Source: DATHRK01 sp035465395 (lineage in GTDB: Bacteria; Gemmatimonadota; Gemmatimonadetes; Longimicrobiales; RSA9). Taken from it: a stretch of 64,000 bases of DNA. The stretch's first letter is position 1. Every line of letters starts with the position of its first letter. This document shows, one piece after another, positions 61,120 to 64,000 of this stretch. Location: positions 62,001 to 126,000 of the forward strand of contig DATHRK010000046.1 of the NCBI GenBank assembly GCA_035465395.1. The letters are read 5' to 3'. A program made the translations under genes and the position numbers. The notes beneath the pieces are model-generated. The model had not been told where the DNA came from, searched no databases, and worked only from the letters and a program-made list of their open reading frames with translations.

Positions 61120-61359
61120 CCACCCAAGAGACGGACGGGCCACGCCACGGGAAAGGGCGGCCGTAGCGTAGCGGAGCCCGCCCGCGACGTGCCGTCCTTA
61201 CCCACAACACGTTGCCAAGAAATCAGTTGCGCGTTCCCGCGCGGACTGCGAAATTGGCGGTGCGGGACCGAGGTTCATCCCGCCCTCGCGCCATGCCGAG
61301 CGACGCGAGGCACTCCAGCCCGGCTTCGAGCCGGTACCCGACGCAGACCGGAGGACGAC

Positions 61360-61944
61360 ATGCGCCGCATCTTCGAGCGACGCCGGCCGAAGGTACATCC
61401 GCCGGGGGGACGACACGGGCACCCGTCCGGCGAATCGTGCTACCGCTGCCGTCACGGGAGGGGAGTGATCCGGTGCGCGTGCCGCTACGCGCGCAAGGCA
61501 TCCGGCTGGGAGGCCGACCACTCGCCGCGCGCTCGCGCGGCGTATACGGGCCGGCTGATCGCGGGACTGGTCCTGCTCACGGGGCGCCGGTTCGGACCCG
61601 GCGTGGCGTTGGTCGCCGCCCGCGGGGTGCTGCCGAAGCTGGTGCCCGCGATGGCTGCCATCCCCACGTTGCTGAAGTCGGCGTGGGTCTGGCTCGGCGG
61701 GCTCTCGCTGGCCACGGCGACCGCGTTCACCATCGGTACGACCCCCGCCATTCCGGGCGCCGCGGTGCATCCCGCCGTCTGCGAACGATCCGCCGTGGCG
61801 GATGCCGCCTGCGCCAGCAGGACGGAGTCCGCCGAGGAGCCGGCAGCCGAGGCGGCCCGAAGCGCGCGGCGGGCCGCCGAAGTCGGTCCCCATTCCGACG
61901 AGCCCGAGGCGGTGTCGGTCGCCGCGTCATCGACGGTGCCCTGA
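61360..61944 (+). CDS. Hypothetical membrane protein with four-cysteine motif
   Basis: A 194-residue protein of unknown function. The ATG at 61360 follows GGAGG at 5-bp spacing (61350-61354). The N-terminal 45 residues are Arg/His-rich with CxxC-x8-CxC (Cys27, Cys30, Cys39, Cys41), resembling a zinc- or rubredoxin-like knuckle. Two hydrophobic segments lie near residues 66-85 and 100-128, and the last 60 residues are Ala/Glu/Ser-rich and low in complexity. I recognise no family. The ribosome site and uniform codon usage argue that it is real despite its odd composition. Confidence 0.5.
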   Translation: MRRIFERRRPKVHPPGGRHGHPSGESCYRCRHGRGVIRCACRYARKASGWEADHSPRARAAYTGRLIAGLVLLTGRRFGPGVALVAARGVLPKLVPAMAAIPTLLKSAWVWLGGLSLATATAFTIGTTPAIPGAAVHPAVCERSAVADAACASRTESAEEPAAEAARSARRAAEVGPHSDEPEAVSVAASSTVP

Positions 61945-62121
61945 GGCGGGCGAGCCGGTCGGGTGAGGCGTCGCCAGGCGCCCCGCACACCCGGCTCGGA
62001 GATGCCCGCGCCGCCGCCGTCACGCGCCGGCGCCGGCAGCCCGGATCGCCCGCCGCTCCGCTAGCCTGTGGGCCGGCGATCGGCTATGGTGCCTCCCTGA
62101 TCGACGACCGACCGAGGACGC

Positions 62122-62643
62122 ATGAAGACGAATGGATTTCGCGGCTGTTCCTGGGGCGCCGAGCGCGACGAGATCGTCCGGCAGGAGGGCACCGAGCCCA
62201 TCGGCGAGGAGCGCAACGTCCTCGTCTACGAGACGAGCCTCGTCGGCTCGGATTGCAGGGTCTTCTACGGCTTGACCGATGGCCGTCTGGCCTACGGCGG
62301 TTACACGATCGACCACAAGGACGACCGTCGCGACGTGGCCGACTATCTCGCCCTGAAGTCCCGGTTGGAAGAGAAGTACGGCGAGCCTTCCTCGACGGGC
62401 ACGGACTGGCATCCGACCCTCGATGTGATTCCGGACGTCGCGACCCAGAGCGCCGCCGCCGCGGCCGTCGCGAGCGGTGCGGTGAAGTTCCGCGCGTCCT
62501 GGACGCTCGAGGACTCGAGCATCGTCGCGGTGCTCACTGCCGACGACCAGCGCAACGCCTACGTCGGCGTGTTCTACTACGACAACGGCTACGCCGCCGG
62601 GCAAACCCACTCAACGCGCGAGTCGGACCTGGCCCAGTTGTGA
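62122..62643 (+). CDS. Conserved-looking hypothetical protein
   Basis: A 173-residue, probably cytoplasmic protein without signal or membrane segment. The opening FRGCSWGAERDEIVRQEG resembles the start of small proteins in which a WGxxxxEV helix is followed by a beta-sheet (YGLTDGRLAYGGYTI, KFRASWTLEDSSIVAVL, VGVFYYDN); the whole alternates strands and short helices. No catalytic residues stand out. It begins at ATG 62122, 177 bp after the preceding gene, and its stop is followed by an AddB/RecB-like gene with different reading frame. Function unknown. Confidence 0.6.
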   Translation: MKTNGFRGCSWGAERDEIVRQEGTEPIGEERNVLVYETSLVGSDCRVFYGLTDGRLAYGGYTIDHKDDRRDVADYLALKSRLEEKYGEPSSTGTDWHPTLDVIPDVATQSAAAAAVASGAVKFRASWTLEDSSIVAVLTADDQRNAYVGVFYYDNGYAAGQTHSTRESDLAQL

Positions 62644-62701
62644 CCCGCGCGCGATCCGCCGGCCGTTTCCGGACGGCCGGGCGGGGATCCGGAACCTTCC
62701 C

Positions 62702-64000
62702 CTGATCCACCCCGACGACCTCCGGCCCGAGCGGTTGCTGTTCGCGCGCCAGGTCGGCCTGCGCGACGACCTGATCTCCGCTGCGGCGAGGGCGGGGCAC
62801 GCGGGCTGGTTCGATCCGGGGCTCGCGCTCTTTCACGACCTCGGCGAGCGCCTTGGCGACACCGGCCGCGAGCCGTGCGGGCCCTTCGAGCGGCTCGTGC
62901 TGGTCGAACGCTCGCTGCGCGGCGCCGGCGACTTCTTCACGCGGCTCCGCCGCCCCGACGCCTACGTCGACGCAGCGGATCGCCTCTTCGGGGAGCTCAC
63001 CGCCGAGGGCATATCGGCGTCCGACCTCGAAGGCGCGCTCCTGCGGGGCGCCCCTCGCGACGGCTTCCAGCGGGAGCGCGACCGCGCGCTTCTCGCGGCC
63101 TACCGGGCGTACGAACGCGGTCTGCTGGACGCCGGGCGGCGGGACGGCCGCGACGACGTCGCGGACTGCGCCGCGGCGATCGCCGCCGACCCCGACGCCC
63201 TGGCCGCACGCCTCGAGGGGCGCAACGAGCTCCGCTTCGTGGGGCTTCAGGACCTGGCCGGTGGCTGGGAGGGATTGCTCCGGCGGCTGGCCTCGGTACC
63301 CGGTCTCGCGGAGGTCGCGGTCCAGAGCGCCGTCGCCCTCCAATTGCCCGCGGGCATACGCCCGGTCGCGGCTCCCGGGGCCAACGCCCTGGCGGAGCGC
63401 CTGATGTCGCTCTGGAGCGAAGGCCCCGAGGGCGCCGCGGCACCCGCGGCCGCCGACCGTCCCGCCCGACCCGACGCTCTGCCCGAGGTGCGGATGTTCT
63501 CGGCGCACGGCGCCGACAGGGAGGCCGAGGAGGTCGCGGTGAGGGTGCGGGCGCTGCTCGACGCGGGCACGCCGCCGGACGCGATCGCCATCGTGGCGCG
63601 AAGCGGGCGTCCGTATACCGATCTCGCCCTCCTGGCACTCGAGCGGCTCGGGGTGCCGGGGACCGCCCGCCGCCGGCGCCGGCTCGAACAGATCCCGGTG
63701 GTGCGCGCGGTGCTGTCGCTGTTCGGCGCCGCGGCCGATGGTTGGACGCGCCACGGGCTCGCCGAGCTGGCCGAGCAGCCCTACATCGGCGCGGGCCTGG
63801 ACGCCGTGGTCGTGAACCACATCGGTTTCCGCCGGCGGGTTACCGGGCTGGGCGCGTGGGCCGCGGCGCATCGTCATCTGCTGGAGGAAGCGGAACGCCG
63901 TGAGCGCGAGTCCGAGGGGGACGACGCCGATCGGCGGTCCTCCATGCCTCCTCCGGAGTGGGCGCGCCAGGCGCTCGATGGGTTCGAGCGGTTCGCTCGG
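62702..64000 (+). CDS. AddB/RecB-like helicase-nuclease family protein (3' end outside window)
   Basis: At least 433 residues are visible to the window edge, uninterrupted. Segments LRFVGLQDLAGGWEGLLRRL, EVRMFSAHGADREAEEVAVRVRALL and AIAIVARSGRPYTDLALLALERLGVP match UvrD-like helicase domains of the PD-(D/E)XK nuclease (AddB/RexB) family, which resect DNA double-strand breaks. The N-terminal Walker A region expected in this family is not visible, so the gene may start elsewhere or be truncated. The exact start is uncertain: CTG 62702, TTG 62735 or an upstream codon are possible. A C-terminal nuclease domain would lie beyond the window. Confidence 0.7.
   Translation, partial: MIHPDDLRPERLLFARQVGLRDDLISAAARAGHAGWFDPGLALFHDLGERLGDTGREPCGPFERLVLVERSLRGAGDFFTRLRRPDAYVDAADRLFGELTAEGISASDLEGALLRGAPRDGFQRERDRALLAAYRAYERGLLDAGRRDGRDDVADCAAAIAADPDALAARLEGRNELRFVGLQDLAGGWEGLLRRLASVPGLAEVAVQSAVALQLPAGIRPVAAPGANALAERLMSLWSEGPEGAAAPAAADRPARPDALPEVRMFSAHGADREAEEVAVRVRALLDAGTPPDAIAIVARSGRPYTDLALLALERLGVPGTARRRRRLEQIPVVRAVLSLFGAAADGWTRHGLAELAEQPYIGAGLDAVVVNHIGFRRRVTGLGAWAAAHRHLLEEAERRERESEGDDADRRSSMPPPEWARQALDGFERFAR

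Overview
The window is very GC-rich (most codons end in G or C), gene-dense, and free of rRNA, tRNA, CRISPR or insertion-sequence sequence that I can recognise. It looks like a chromosomal segment of a Gemmatimonadota bacterium. The main reasons are the repeated TolB/FlgO-like plus TPR proteins that open with an ELKRRKVVRVA-type membrane cassette, the MoxR/DUF58/VWA/DUF4175 operon, and a CrtE-CrtB-CrtI-CruF carotenoid set. This placement is an inference from gene content, not a database result.

Layout. 1-4787: three tandem TPR proteins, the first cut by the window edge. 4962-12444: a lipocalin-like exported protein, a DinB protein, and two subunits of a molybdenum hydroxylase resembling 4-hydroxybenzoyl-CoA reductase, separated by an AMIN-like lipoprotein, a small TPR protein and a nitroreductase, followed by an EamA transporter. 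12595-13665: dipeptide epimerase. 13622-19168: carotenoid genes arranged divergently around a CarH-type, B12-binding MerR repressor. cruF-crtE-crtB run leftward with 4-bp overlaps and the repressor plus crtI run rightward; their promoters overlap. 19204-21752: bcp peroxiredoxin, lspA, glutamate dehydrogenase.

21743-36166: a 14.4-kb leftward operon of eight genes, most with 4-bp start/stop overlaps. In order of transcription they are a VWA membrane protein, a caspase-like protein whose expected catalytic Cys is Ser, a TPR protein with an HExxH peptidase domain, DUF4159, MoxR ATPase, DUF58, a BatA/VWA protein and a DUF4175 coiled-coil membrane protein. It lies back to back with an ECF sigma factor and its zinc anti-sigma partner (36338-37269). 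This is the best candidate for an incompletely described system.

37295-42579: peptidoglycan-recycling genes (a MurU-like uridylyltransferase and an AmgK-like kinase fused to a RapZ C-terminal domain, with a CTG start), c-type cytochromes, a matrixin-like lipoprotein and a sulfotransferase. 42593-48422: exported M20 peptidase, then a histidine kinase/response regulator pair followed by cytochrome P460 and a Tat-exported metallo-beta-lactamase-fold protein. 48427-53212: two more TolB/TPR proteins and a second matrixin-like lipoprotein. 53417-61119: exported S9 peptidase, then GH109 enzyme, galactokinase, sodium-solute symporter and sugar nucleotidyltransferase, a likely (amino)sugar-salvage group. 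61360-64000: two unrecognised small proteins and the start of an AddB/RecB-like helicase-nuclease that runs off the window.

Start codons were chosen by ribosome-binding sites, overlap patterns and domain completeness. GTG is used very often and TTG occasionally. No intergenic gap exceeds about 250 bases.
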